NCBI GenBank assembly: GCA_965222975.1
Contig: CBDCVJ010000064.1
Coordinates: 124,001 to 188,000, forward strand
DNA length: 64,000 bases
Origin: UBA6168 sp965222975
GTDB taxonomy: Bacteria; Bacteroidota; Bacteroidia; Chitinophagales; Saprospiraceae
Reading direction: 5' to 3'
A model generated the notes under the pieces. It worked only from the letters and a program-made list of their open reading frames with translations, did not search any database and was not told where the DNA came from. Below, piece by piece: positions 25,377 to 33,641 of the stretch. Every line of letters begins with the position of its first letter. Position 1 is the first letter of the stretch. The position numbers were made by a program, and so were the translations under genes.

Positions 25377-25984
25377 AAATATTTCACTGTCCCAAATTGC
25401 GCAGGCATCCCATAATTCTGCCCCCAGATGATACCTGCGTGGTCAACTAAATAGTAAATATTAGTTGTGGTAAAATAGAGTGTCCAGGCAAATTGCGGAT
25501 TTTGGGCAGGCATTTTCATGCCAACCAATGCAGACTGATTGTTGAATGGGTTTACCATAAATATTTGCCCATTTTGGTGGAGGAAATATTGCATGGTGTC
25601 CATGGTGAACATGCATTGGGCAACGTACTGAGGTGTTTGTTGTTGGAAATTTTGTGGTTGTTTTTGCTGTTGCTTCCAGACATCGGAAGTGTTTGGCCGC
25701 TGTTGCTGAAATTCCGTAGGGGTGGGTGTGTGTTCAATATCTTGCTTTTCAATTTCTGATGCGAGGTTTAGCACTGCCATTGAAATTCTTGCTTTATTTT
25801 CCCGGTTGTCTCCCAGTCCCAGATCTTTGTTCCTAACATATTCTTTGTAGCTGCCTTTTAAATGAATGGCTTGATTGTAAAGGTCGCCACCAATATTTTT
25901 CAAATAATTATTTAATGTATCGATAGCTTCGGAAAGCTCACCTTCCCCAATGTGCGTCCTTATTTTATTTGAAACATTCCCCAT
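25373..25984 (-). CDS. Protein with a probable N-terminal effector-associated (EAD11-like) domain and a unique C-terminus
   Basis: 203 residues, no signal peptide. Residues 1-85 are helical (RTHIGEGELSEAIDTLNNYL ... DLYNQAIHLKGSYKEYVRNK ... ENKARISMAVLNLASEIEK). This matches my memory of effector-associated domain 11, an adaptor found in bacterial conflict systems and paired with NTPase and effector proteins. Residues about 86-125 are a Gln/Pro-rich linker. The C-terminal 78 residues, aromatic and beta-rich (MQYFLHQNGQIFMVNPF; YYLVDHAGIIWGQNY), are unknown to me. No partner effector lies next to it. The stop overlaps the hisS stop by four bases in convergent orientation. Confidence 0.6.
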   Translation of the reverse strand: MGNVSNKIRTHIGEGELSEAIDTLNNYLKNIGGDLYNQAIHLKGSYKEYVRNKDLGLGDNRENKARISMAVLNLASEIEKQDIEHTPTPTEFQQQRPNTSDVWKQQQKQPQNFQQQTPQYVAQCMFTMDTMQYFLHQNGQIFMVNPFNNQSALVGMKMPAQNPQFAWTLYFTTTNIYYLVDHAGIIWGQNYGMPAQFGTVKYF

Positions 25985-26005
25985 TTATAAAAATCATTTT
26001 ATTAG

Positions 26006-26198
26006 TTCTACTTTGACACTTTAGGAAAACAACCGTCCGTTTTCAAGTCTGAGGAAGAAAACCCTTTAGAGAGAGGTGTGTTTTTTTGATTTTTTACAAA
26101 AAATCAAAAAAACACACCTCTCTCTACTACGATCCTTTCTCCCAGACATGAAATACGGTGGTCACATATGAGCATATTTTTAAAGTGTCAAAGTAGAA
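26006..26198. repeat. Nested palindromic element R3 (family B)
   Basis: Outer inverted repeats are 18 bp and perfect (TTCTACTTTGACACTTTA at 26006-26023, inverted at 26181-26198). The core is a near-perfect 27-29 bp hairpin, 26067-26126, with arm TAGAGAGAGGTGTG plus a T-rich stretch. The spacers between outer arm and core are themselves imperfect inverted repeats and align with those of element R6 at 52.4 kb. Confidence 0.85.
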
Positions 26199-26228
26199 TT
26201 AGCAGCCGTCCAGAAGGTTTGGGCAAAA

Positions 26229-26303
26229 TGTGACGCCGAACTCTAGTTCGGCGGTGTTGGCTATAAATACATTACAATCGCCGAACTGGAGTTCGGCGTC
26301 ACA
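26229..26303. repeat. Palindrome of palindromes
   Basis: Two 25 bp arms match at 24 of 25 positions in inverted orientation (TGTGACGCCGAACTCTAGTT and so on at 26229-26253; the inverse at 26279-26303). Each arm is itself a palindrome around CCGAACTNNAGTTCGG. The sequence could form one long hairpin or two short ones. Confidence 0.8.
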
Positions 26304-26377
26304 GATATGCTGAATAGTTCATCCTAATTGACCAATCTCAAAAAGCTGCAAGATAATTGAAAAAAGAATATTTGGTT

Positions 26378-27946
26378 TTAAATTTTGACCCCATAAAATT
26401 TCGCAATTGCCCTTGCTACATTTTGGCCATCCATGGCTGCTGAAATAATTCCCCCGGCATATCCTGCACCTTCGCCACATGGAAAAAGGCCAGCCGTCTC
26501 AACATGTTGGTACGATTCCCTGTCCCGTGGAATTTTAACTGGAGAACTTGTTCTGCTTTCCGTCGCAATCACATTTGTTTCTTCCGAAAAATATCCTTTC
26601 ATTTTTTTCCCAAAAACCTTCATCCCTTGCTGCAATCGGCTATAAATAAAAGGTGGAAGCAATTCATGGACTGGCGCTGAAAAAAGTCCGGGAATATAGG
26701 ACGACTCCGGTAACGACCCCGAGACCTTTCTTTTTACAAAGTCAGTCATGCGCTGCGACGGGGCTTTCTGGCTTCCATCGCCTGCGGCAAATACATTTTG
26801 CTCAACGCTTTGTTGGAACACGAGGGCAGCCAGTTCACCATACTGTATGAATTGCTTTGGCAGATCTTCCAATTCCACTTGAACTACCGTTCCCGAGTTT
26901 GCATAAGGTGAATCACGCCGAGACAATGACATGCCATTCACGACTATTTCACCCAGTGCGGTTGCTGCCGGAACGACCAAACCACCTGGGCACATGCAAA
27001 AAGAAAAAACTCCTCGGTGATCCGCTTGGCAGGCTAATTTGTAACTCGAAGCCGGCAGATACTTATCTCTTGGCGATTGGCCATATTGGATTCTATCTAT
27101 TAAAGGCTGTGGGTGTTCTACCCTTACTCCAAGTGCAAATGGTTTGGCCTCAATCTTAATTTTACTTTTTTTCAATAATAAATAAATGTCACGTGCTGAG
27201 TGACCAGTAGCCAAGATGGTGGCTTTTGCCAATCGTCCATCGTTACCATTGATGACCACTCCCTTTACTGCATTTTTTTCAATAATGAAATCTGTGATAT
27301 GAGAATCAAAATGTACTTCTCCGCCGAAGTGCAAAATAGTTTCCCGAATGTTGGCGACTATTAGCGGTAGTTTATTTGAGCCAATATGGGGGTGTGCATC
27401 GACGAGGATGTCCGAATTTGCCCCATGCTCGACGAACAATTTCAATGCCTTATAAATATTGCCCCTTTTATGCGATCGGGTATATAGTTTGCCATCGGAG
27501 TAGGTGCCGGCACCGCCTTCGCCAAAACAATAGTTAGAGTGTGGGTTGACTTCCCCGAATTGCTGGATTGCCCGTAAGTCCCTCCTCCTTTTCTGCACAT
27601 CTTTTCCTCGGTCGAAGATGATAGGTTTCAGCCCAAGCTCTATTAATTCCAAGGCAGAAAAGTACCCTCCTGGGCCTGCTCCGACAATAATGACCGGTTC
27701 TGCATTTTCGACATGTTTGAATTGGGAAAGAAGGGCAGGCTCAGGTGCAGGGGTTTCGTTGGAGAAAATTTCAACTTGTAATCGGAAATATGGAATGCTT
27801 CCTCGGGCATCTATTGATCGCTTTCTAATGACGATGCTGGATATTTGATTTTGGGGGATTCTGCTTTTTGCGATAGCACGTTGGTGGATAAGTGCTTCAT
27901 CGGCAGCTTCTTTGGGCAGTAGTTTTATTTCTATTAATTTCCGCAT
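26378..27946 (-). CDS. FAD-dependent dehydrogenase of the COG2509 type
   Basis: 522 residues. The dinucleotide-binding motif VIIVGAGPGGYFSALELIEL lies at about 84-103, after an N-terminal domain of about 80 residues typical for this group. Other conserved blocks are NYCFGEGGAGTYSDGKLYTR, VLDAHPHIG-like DAHPHIGSNKLP, FCMCPGGLVVPA and the C-terminal FAD motif GLFPCGEGAGYAGGIISAAM. The substrate is not known for the family. Start ATG 27946, with CAAAGGTA (minus-strand TACCTTTG, 27954-27961) directly upstream as a possible -7 element, although this lies very close to the start. Confidence 0.9.
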   Translation of the reverse strand: MRKLIEIKLLPKEAADEALIHQRAIAKSRIPQNQISSIVIRKRSIDARGSIPYFRLQVEIFSNETPAPEPALLSQFKHVENAEPVIIVGAGPGGYFSALELIELGLKPIIFDRGKDVQKRRRDLRAIQQFGEVNPHSNYCFGEGGAGTYSDGKLYTRSHKRGNIYKALKLFVEHGANSDILVDAHPHIGSNKLPLIVANIRETILHFGGEVHFDSHITDFIIEKNAVKGVVINGNDGRLAKATILATGHSARDIYLLLKKSKIKIEAKPFALGVRVEHPQPLIDRIQYGQSPRDKYLPASSYKLACQADHRGVFSFCMCPGGLVVPAATALGEIVVNGMSLSRRDSPYANSGTVVQVELEDLPKQFIQYGELAALVFQQSVEQNVFAAGDGSQKAPSQRMTDFVKRKVSGSLPESSYIPGLFSAPVHELLPPFIYSRLQQGMKVFGKKMKGYFSEETNVIATESRTSSPVKIPRDRESYQHVETAGLFPCGEGAGYAGGIISAAMDGQNVARAIAKFYGVKI

Positions 27947-27973
27947 GGAGCGGCAAAGGTAAGGGCAGGGCTG

Positions 27974-28396
27974 TTAATTGGTTCTAACCAAATTCGTATT
28001 GCTTTGTTTTTCAAAATCTTCCGGCACAAAAACCCTGATTTGGACAATTTCAGGGCATTCACCCTGGCGGGTTCGGATAGGCTTGCGTTCCTGATCGGTA
28101 CTGAACAAACGATATGAGCCTGAAGTAGTGTCAGCTTCAATAGCGTAGCGTTTTTCCTTTTCTACAAAATGAGCCATTATAGAAGGAGAAGCTTCGTACA
28201 ATTCCACCTTGGTTTCAGTAAGAATATTATTTCCAGCCCACGGAACAACAAGTATGGTGTCACTAATGAGTTCTAAAGAGATAGCGTTCGATTTGCTAAC
28301 GTCGAACGTTTGGTGAATGGTTTTTTCGAGCTGCGCATGAATTGAGCTGGAAAAAGAAATAAAGAGAAGAAAAGCGAAGATTATTTTTTTTGACAT
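27974..28396 (-). CDS. Small secreted protein, paralogue of the one at 28643
   Basis: 140 residues with a signal peptide ending at SIHAQ. The mature part has short beta stretches (SNAISLELISDTILVVPWAG; PEIVQIRVFVPEDFEK). The same scaffold of two halves with IxLE/VxPW and a final (V/I)xxxxFVPEDxxK occurs in the neighbour at 28643-29089, so the two look like tandem duplicates. Function unknown; a beta-helix-like fold is possible. ATG 28396 is preferred over the TTG two codons upstream. Confidence 0.65.
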   Translation of the reverse strand: MSKKIIFAFLLFISFSSSIHAQLEKTIHQTFDVSKSNAISLELISDTILVVPWAGNNILTETKVELYEASPSIMAHFVEKEKRYAIEADTTSGSYRLFSTDQERKPIRTRQGECPEIVQIRVFVPEDFEKQSNTNLVRTN

Positions 28397-28495
28397 TCTC
28401 AAAGTGGATTAGAAACAAATTTTATAGTTCATGATAATAGACGCAATAATCGCTTCATTTCCCTAAATAAAAAATCCTGATAGTGATTTTGATTG

Positions 28496-28583
28496 TTAAA
28501 GAGTAACTGCTCAAGATGGAAAGAGAAAGAAGAAAAAATGAAATTTTTCTGAAAAAACAACCCTGCTGAGTAGTTACTTTAAA
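28496..28583. repeat. Palindromic element R5 (family C), internally deleted relative of R4
   Basis: Ends are imperfect inverted repeats (TAAAGAGTAACTGCTCA and, inverted, TTTAAAGTAACTACTCAGCA). The reverse complement of the interior runs AGCAGGGTTGTTTT then AGAAAAATTTC and TTCTTCTTTCTCT. These are exactly the left end and right end of R4 (35250-35380) joined without the central hairpin halves. It lies between two paralogous secreted protein genes. Confidence 0.75.
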
Positions 28584-28590
28584 GAAATAA

Positions 28591-28622
28591 AAAAGGCGCA
28601 GCATTGAGGTAACGCCACGCCT
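28591..28622 (-). terminator. Intrinsic terminator of the minus-strand gene at 28643
   Basis: On the minus strand AAGGCGTGGC pairs with GCTGCGCCTT (10 bp including two G-U pairs), followed by a run of T (plus-strand A residues up to 28594). Confidence 0.7.
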
Positions 28623-28642
28623 TCGGTTTTTGTTTTTTTAAT

Positions 28643-29089
28643 TTAAAAAGAGGTCTTTGTTTCCTCAGCGACTGCGTCCACTGTTTTTGTTTTCACTAGG
28701 ACGTTGGAAGGTGCATAAATTTCAAAATTTAAGTTTTCAATCAGCTCCCCGCCGTTTCGAAGTTTCACATTTCGCTCAAGGCCAGGGAGAAAGACTCTTA
28801 GCATGTCAGGTTCTATGGAGGAATCTAAATTGTATCGGCCTAATTTAACCAAGGATTTCAACATTTGATCTGAGCCATTACCCAAAGAAACGGTCATTAC
28901 AACTCGCATTTGCTCTTGGCTCCATTCATTGATTACGATTTCATTTTCTGGAGCTACATCTATAAGGACAACATTATTGCCTGCTAATTTAAATCCTTTT
29001 ACCAAAGTTTTTTCAGCATGCTGCTGCCCATTTAAATTTATTGATACCAATAAAGTGAAGGCGATTGAGTATATAATGTTGGCTCTCAT
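28643..29089 (-). CDS. Small secreted protein, paralogue of the one at 27974
   Basis: 148 residues with a signal peptide ending near NLNGQ. The body is beta-rich (NVVLIDVAPENEIVINEWSQ; MVVTVSL-like RVVMTVSLGNG; ENLNFEIYAPSNVLVKTKTV) and follows the same order of segments as the 140-residue neighbour. Both are secreted, have a hydrophobic middle strand and a final polar tail. No catalytic motif is seen. Element R5 and a terminator separate the two genes. Confidence 0.65.
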   Translation of the reverse strand: MRANIIYSIAFTLLVSINLNGQQHAEKTLVKGFKLAGNNVVLIDVAPENEIVINEWSQEQMRVVMTVSLGNGSDQMLKSLVKLGRYNLDSSIEPDMLRVFLPGLERNVKLRNGGELIENLNFEIYAPSNVLVKTKTVDAVAEETKTSF

Positions 29090-29300
29090 AATAAAACGGC
29101 ATTTAATGAAGGGAATAAAACCGGGCTTTCCCGGAAGTACTTAAGTGCGCTTTAAAGTTAACAACTATAAAGGGTAATGTCAAGGATATAAAAAATGTTT
29201 GATTGAAAAAATGATATTTTTCATTTTTTGATACGGCTATTAAGTTGATGTACAGTGATAACTGGACAAAAATTAGATGTCGAAAAATTATAATTTCTGA

Positions 29301-30131
29301 TCAAATTGGTTGGATTGAAGCTTTTTTTAAATGAACTAAACGAGCTAACAAAGGTTCGAGCTGGTCAAGAGGAAGCATATTGGCTCCGTCCGACAATGCT
29401 TTTGCTGGGTTTGGATGTGTTTCGATAAATAAGCCGTCTGCCCCAGTGGCAATGCCTGCTTTGGCTATGGTTGCTATCAAGGCAGGTTGGCCCCCAGTGA
29501 CTCCGCTTTTTTGGTTTGGCTGTTGCAAGGAATGGGTGCAGTCCAATACAACTGGAACATCAAATGACTTCATAATCGGAATCCCCCTGAAATCAACTAC
29601 CAAATCTTGATAGCCAAACATGGTTCCCCTTTCCGTTAATAAAACATTTGTATTGTCCGATTGCCTTACTTTTTCAACTGCCCATTGCATGGCTTCGGGA
29701 CTTAAAAATTGGCCTTTTTTAATGTTGACCGCTTTTCCTGTTTTGGCAGCGGCGACTAACAAGTCTGTCTGGCGGCAAAGAAATGCAGGGATTTGGATCA
29801 GGTCAACAAATTGAGCAGCAATGGAAGCTTCTTCTTCGGAATGGATGTCGGTTGTAACGGGAACCTCAATTTGGTCTGCCACTTCCTTTAAGATAGAAAG
29901 AGCTTTTTCGTCACCAATTCCGGTAAAAGAGTCGATTCGAGACCTATTTGCTTTTCGATATGAACCCTTGAATATTAATTGAATTTCTAATTTTTCACAA
30001 ATCGCTTTCAATTTTTCAGCTATCAATAAAGTAAGACTTCTACTTTCTATGGCGCAAGGGCCAGCGATGAGAAAAAAATTATCTGGTTTGTAGTCCGGTA
30101 ACAGAAATGAAATGTTAGAGGCTCCAGTCAT
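29301..30131 (-). CDS. kdsA: 3-deoxy-8-phosphooctulonate synthase (metal-dependent class)
   Basis: 276 residues. It condenses phosphoenolpyruvate with arabinose 5-phosphate to Kdo-8-phosphate for lipopolysaccharide. The signatures FLIAGPCAIESR, FKGSYRKANRS and QIPAFLCRQTDLL are typical. The metal ligands of class II enzymes are all present: Cys in AGPC, His in DCTHSL, Glu in FIETHP, Asp in LSDGANM. The metal-independent E. coli enzyme has Asn in place of that Cys. Start ATG 30131. Confidence 0.96.
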   Translation of the reverse strand: MTGASNISFLLPDYKPDNFFLIAGPCAIESRSLTLLIAEKLKAICEKLEIQLIFKGSYRKANRSRIDSFTGIGDEKALSILKEVADQIEVPVTTDIHSEEEASIAAQFVDLIQIPAFLCRQTDLLVAAAKTGKAVNIKKGQFLSPEAMQWAVEKVRQSDNTNVLLTERGTMFGYQDLVVDFRGIPIMKSFDVPVVLDCTHSLQQPNQKSGVTGGQPALIATIAKAGIATGADGLFIETHPNPAKALSDGANMLPLDQLEPLLARLVHLKKASIQPI

Positions 30132-30149
30132 TTATTTATGTTTATGGGA

Positions 30150-30182
30150 CAAATGTAATATTAAACCAGAATAGCCATTCAA
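30150..30182 (-). promoter_or_regulatory. Putative promoter for kdsA
   Basis: On the minus strand TTGA (30179-30182), 21 bp, then TACATTTG (30150-30157), a match to TAnnTTTG. The start codon is 18 bp downstream. Confidence 0.5.
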
Positions 30183-30292
30183 TAAAAAAGCTTCAACGGA
30201 TAACACCGCCAAAGCTCTTTGTTCAATTTGATTAGGTAAAAGAACAATTGGTAATTAAATGGTCATGCTGTTCTTTTCTGGAGTTTTACCAG

Positions 30293-30877
30293 TTATTTTA
30301 TCCTAAATGAAAAACCCAAGTTCATGATGGAAATCCCGTACCCAAATTCTGCAAAAACACTTGCCTTCGGCTTAAACCAAAATTTTGCTCCAACGAACCC
30401 AGAATAAAGCACTTGGCCTTTAGGTGCATTGGGGTCATACGGCGTAGGTGTTCCTGGTTCCCTGACTACTTCCAGGCCAGTGTTCATGTCTGTCTCTTTG
30501 GTGTTGAAAAAAGAATAACCCAGAAGCATCCCTCCGTACATCTCTATTTTTTCAGTAAAATTTTTATGCAAAATGCCTTTCAGGCCCAGCATTGTTGTTT
30601 TGTTGGAAATCTGTGAATCTATGCCGTCGTACAGTAATTTAGGCGTTGAAGTGCTGGCAGAAAACCCTACATATCCATTAAGTGAGAAGTTTTCAGAAAC
30701 CCTGTATCCTGCCTGAATGCTCAGTGCCGGAATTTCAGTGTGAGCATTTTTACCGGTGTAAGTTGGAATGATTCCTATTCCAGTTGTAATATCAAAACTT
30801 CCTTTTGGCGATTGGGCGTTCAGTACACTGCATACTAATAATATACACAGTAAAGTGAGTGGAAAAAGTCTTGTCAT
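30293..30877 (-). CDS. Outer-membrane beta-barrel protein
   Basis: 194 residues. A signal peptide ends at VLNAQ. The mature part alternates in the manner of an eight-stranded barrel (GYRVSENFSLNGYVGFSAS; GLKGILHKNFTEKIEMYGGM; YSGFVGAKFWFKPKASVFAE) and ends with a terminal strand finishing in LGFSFRIK. This fits small OmpA/porin-type barrels of Bacteroidota. Ligand or role unknown. Start ATG 30877. Confidence 0.8.
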   Translation of the reverse strand: MTRLFPLTLLCILLVCSVLNAQSPKGSFDITTGIGIIPTYTGKNAHTEIPALSIQAGYRVSENFSLNGYVGFSASTSTPKLLYDGIDSQISNKTTMLGLKGILHKNFTEKIEMYGGMLLGYSFFNTKETDMNTGLEVVREPGTPTPYDPNAPKGQVLYSGFVGAKFWFKPKASVFAEFGYGISIMNLGFSFRIK

Positions 30878-31185
30878 GAGTGTAGTCTTGTAATTTTATA
30901 AATGAGAAAATGATGAGGGGGAGAAACTCAAGACGGGAAAAAGAGGAACGGTTCAGGGGTTTTCAAAAGTTAGGCCAAACTCAAATTATAAGGAGTAATT
31001 TGAACGTAATAAATTAGTCATGTTGGCACTCCAGATGCCAACATAACTTTGCTCAAATCTTGTATAGGTCAATTGAAAAGAAAGAGGTTATAATATTCAA
31101 TTTTTTTTAATTTGGTGAGCTCAGGTTTTTTCACAAAAAAGAAAAACACGCCCCTTTCAATGGCTTTCCTTCATTTTTAAACCAA
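30878..31185. other. Gene-free 308 bp spacer
   Basis: The only structure I see is a small hairpin at 31020-31044 (ATGTTGGCA / TGCCAACAT, 9 bp perfect), without a T tract on either strand. It lies 3' of the permease gene. Confidence 0.5.
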
Positions 31186-32445
31186 CTACCCGCTGTGCCT
31201 AATGGCCACTACAGGATCCATATGGGCAGCTTTATAGGCCGGGATAAACCCAGAAATAACCCCAACTATGATGGAGAGGCCAACGCCAAAAATAACATTT
31301 GCCCAATCAAGATAAATAGGGAAAGGCATAGAATCTTCCATACCTATCAGAAGGGCATAGACAAAAGCCAAGCCTACCCCGCCTCCTAATATGCAAAGGA
31401 TGATCGACTCTACAAGAAACTCCAGGAGTATCACACCACGCTTGGCACCCAACGCTTTTTTTATGCCAATAATATTGGTTCTTTCTTTAACGGATACAAA
31501 CATAATATTAGCTACGCTCACCATACCTACCAGAATTGCAAAAACGCCAATCACCCATCCTACCAAATTTAATACGCCGAAAAATTGGTCCATCAGGCCA
31601 GCCAAAATGGATTGGGTATTAAGTGCAAAATTGTTGTCCTCCTTTGGTTTTAGTCGCCTTTGTGCCCGAATGACACCAGTCAGTTCATCTTTTAATTGAT
31701 CAATATTATAACCCTCTTGGGCTTTGACACTAATGCTGGCTCCCCATGAAAACACGTTTTTTACATTGGCAATCCTTTTGGCCAATTCATAAGAAACAGC
31801 GATTGATGGGTCGAAATTCATGATGTTAATAACATCCTTTCCAGATTTTTTGAAAACTCCAATGACTTCCATGTCCCTACCGGAAAGTTTGAATTTTTTA
31901 CCAATCGGATCAATGCTTCCGAAAAGCCCTTCGGCTACATCATGCCCAATCAATACCTTGTTAGCTCCTCGGTGGTATTCGCTTTGGGTAAGGTATCTGC
32001 CTTTTTCAAGTTCAACATTGTAAATTTCCATGAAGTCATAAGTATTGGCACCAACATACACCCTTTCAACACTGTTTGACCGCCATTTAGCAGTTCGAAC
32101 TCCAACAAATTGATTGTAGTTTACCAACCCGGCAGATTTCACCTTTCGCTTTATTGCTTCATAATCTTTGTAATTGGGGCTTGGCCTTCTGCGATATTTC
32201 CAAAAATTTTGGCCGGGATCCTCTGACCAGGGCATTTTACTTATGTAAACCACGTCATCCCCCAATTTATCAAGACTGCTCATCACATTGTCTTGTAAGG
32301 AGTCAACGGACGATTGTACGCCGATGATACAAAATATACCTATCGTAACGCCCAACAAAGAAAGAAGGGTTCGGAGCTTATTGGCCCTAAGCTGTTGCAT
32401 GGCTTGAGCAAGGCTCTCATAGATGAGACGTATGACAATTTTCAT
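31186..32445 (-). CDS. MacB-like ABC transporter permease
   Basis: 419 residues. The N-terminal membrane helix in LRTLLSLLGVTIGIFCIIGVQS is typical of MacB/FtsX permeases. A periplasmic MacB core domain follows (about 50-270, VYISKMPWSEDP ... GRDMEVIGVFKKSG), then three C-terminal helices (FtsX domain: VANIMFVSVKERTNIIGIKK, LEFLVESIILCILGGGVGL, GVGLSIIVGVISGFIPAYKA). The ATPase and adaptor genes that usually go with it are not in the window. Substrate unknown: lipoprotein, peptide or signal transmission are possible. It is divergent from selU. Confidence 0.92.
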   Translation of the reverse strand: MKIVIRLIYESLAQAMQQLRANKLRTLLSLLGVTIGIFCIIGVQSSVDSLQDNVMSSLDKLGDDVVYISKMPWSEDPGQNFWKYRRRPSPNYKDYEAIKRKVKSAGLVNYNQFVGVRTAKWRSNSVERVYVGANTYDFMEIYNVELEKGRYLTQSEYHRGANKVLIGHDVAEGLFGSIDPIGKKFKLSGRDMEVIGVFKKSGKDVINIMNFDPSIAVSYELAKRIANVKNVFSWGASISVKAQEGYNIDQLKDELTGVIRAQRRLKPKEDNNFALNTQSILAGLMDQFFGVLNLVGWVIGVFAILVGMVSVANIMFVSVKERTNIIGIKKALGAKRGVILLEFLVESIILCILGGGVGLAFVYALLIGMEDSMPFPIYLDWANVIFGVGLSIIVGVISGFIPAYKAAHMDPVVAIRHSG

Positions 32446-32609
32446 CTTGAAAGAAATTTTAACGCCTGAACTCTGACGATGAAACGGCCAATCAATCTAT
32501 AATAACTTGATTTCCAAAATCGTCAGAAGACTGATAGCTTTGGGCGAAAGTGGAAAAATAGCCCATCCCATTTAAATCCGTTCGATAAAATTTTGGTTTT
32601 TATCTGCCA

Positions 32610-33641
32610 ATGAGATCTATTTCATTCGAAAAATATTTTAGTTTAAAACAATTGCCACCTTTGATTGATGTCAGGTCGCCTGGCGAATTTGAAAAAGGCC
32701 ATGTGCCTAGGGCTTTCAATCTACCACTGTTTAGTAATGAAGAAAGGGCAGAAGTGGGCACTCTGTATAAACAAACAAGCCGGGAGGCTGCCATGTTGAA
32801 AGGGTTGGAAATAGCTGGTAAGAAAATAACAACTTATGTAACCCATGCCAAGAAAATAATAAAAGGAAAAGATGTTTGTTTCCACTGTTGGAGAGGAGGA
32901 AGGCGGAGTACCAGTATGGCTACATTAATAGAATTCATGGGGTACAATGTAATGACTTTGGAAGGCGGATACAAAGCATATCGGCGATTCGTACGCCGAG
33001 AATTTCATGAGAAAAAAATGAACCTGATTGTTCTTGGTGGAAAAACAGGTGCCGGCAAAACAGATGTCCTGAAAGAACTCTCTCACTTAGGAGAGCAAGT
33101 CATTGATTTGGAAAAACTGGCATGCCACAAAGGTTCTGCTTTTGGTGCACTTGGAGAAAAACCACAACCCACTGTGGAGCAATTTGAAAACAATTTATAC
33201 GAAGAGCTGAGGAAAATGAATTTGTCCAATAGGGTTTGGATAGAGAATGAAAGCAAAAGTATTGGGCGCATATTTGTTCCAGATGGATTTTGGGAGCAAT
33301 TGGGCAAGGCGGTTTTTTTCGAATTGGATGTGCCTTTTGAAAATAGGGTAGAAAGGTTGGTCAGGGAATACGATCAATTTCCCAAAGAAGAACTGATCGC
33401 TGCTGTTGAAAAAATAAAAAAGAGAATGGGCGGTCAAAATGTAAAAGCCGCCATCGAAGCATATGAAAAGGGCCATGTTGAAGATGCAACTGCTATAGCC
33501 CTTAGATATTATGACAAAGCATATCAACATGCCACCGACCAAAAAGAATTTTCAGTAAAACATTTACTTGAAAGCACTAATGCTGTTCCTTTTTCAACCG
33601 CAGAAAAATTAATAGAGCAAGCCAATGAACATGGATACTGA
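32610..33641 (+). CDS. selU: tRNA 2-selenouridine synthase
   Basis: 343 residues. SelU/MnmH replaces sulfur by selenium at the wobble 2-thiouridine of some tRNAs by way of geranylated intermediates. The N-terminal rhodanese domain has the catalytic Cys93 in CFHCWRGGRRS. The C-terminal part has a P-loop GGKTGAGKT at about 143-151. Start ATG 32610. The gene overlaps selD by 17 bp, a tight translational coupling with the enzyme that supplies selenophosphate. Confidence 0.95.
   Translation: MRSISFEKYFSLKQLPPLIDVRSPGEFEKGHVPRAFNLPLFSNEERAEVGTLYKQTSREAAMLKGLEIAGKKITTYVTHAKKIIKGKDVCFHCWRGGRRSTSMATLIEFMGYNVMTLEGGYKAYRRFVRREFHEKKMNLIVLGGKTGAGKTDVLKELSHLGEQVIDLEKLACHKGSAFGALGEKPQPTVEQFENNLYEELRKMNLSNRVWIENESKSIGRIFVPDGFWEQLGKAVFFELDVPFENRVERLVREYDQFPKEELIAAVEKIKKRMGGQNVKAAIEAYEKGHVEDATAIALRYYDKAYQHATDQKEFSVKHLLESTNAVPFSTAEKLIEQANEHGY

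Larger units (their letters stand above)
25985..26377. other. Gene-free 393 bp spacer
   Basis: It is filled mostly by palindromic element R3 (26006-26198) and the nested palindrome at 26229-26303. I see no coding frame. Confidence 0.7.

Noticed and set aside
31186..32445. Complete MacAB-type efflux operon
   Set aside because: Only the permease is present; no ATPase or membrane fusion protein gene flanks it.
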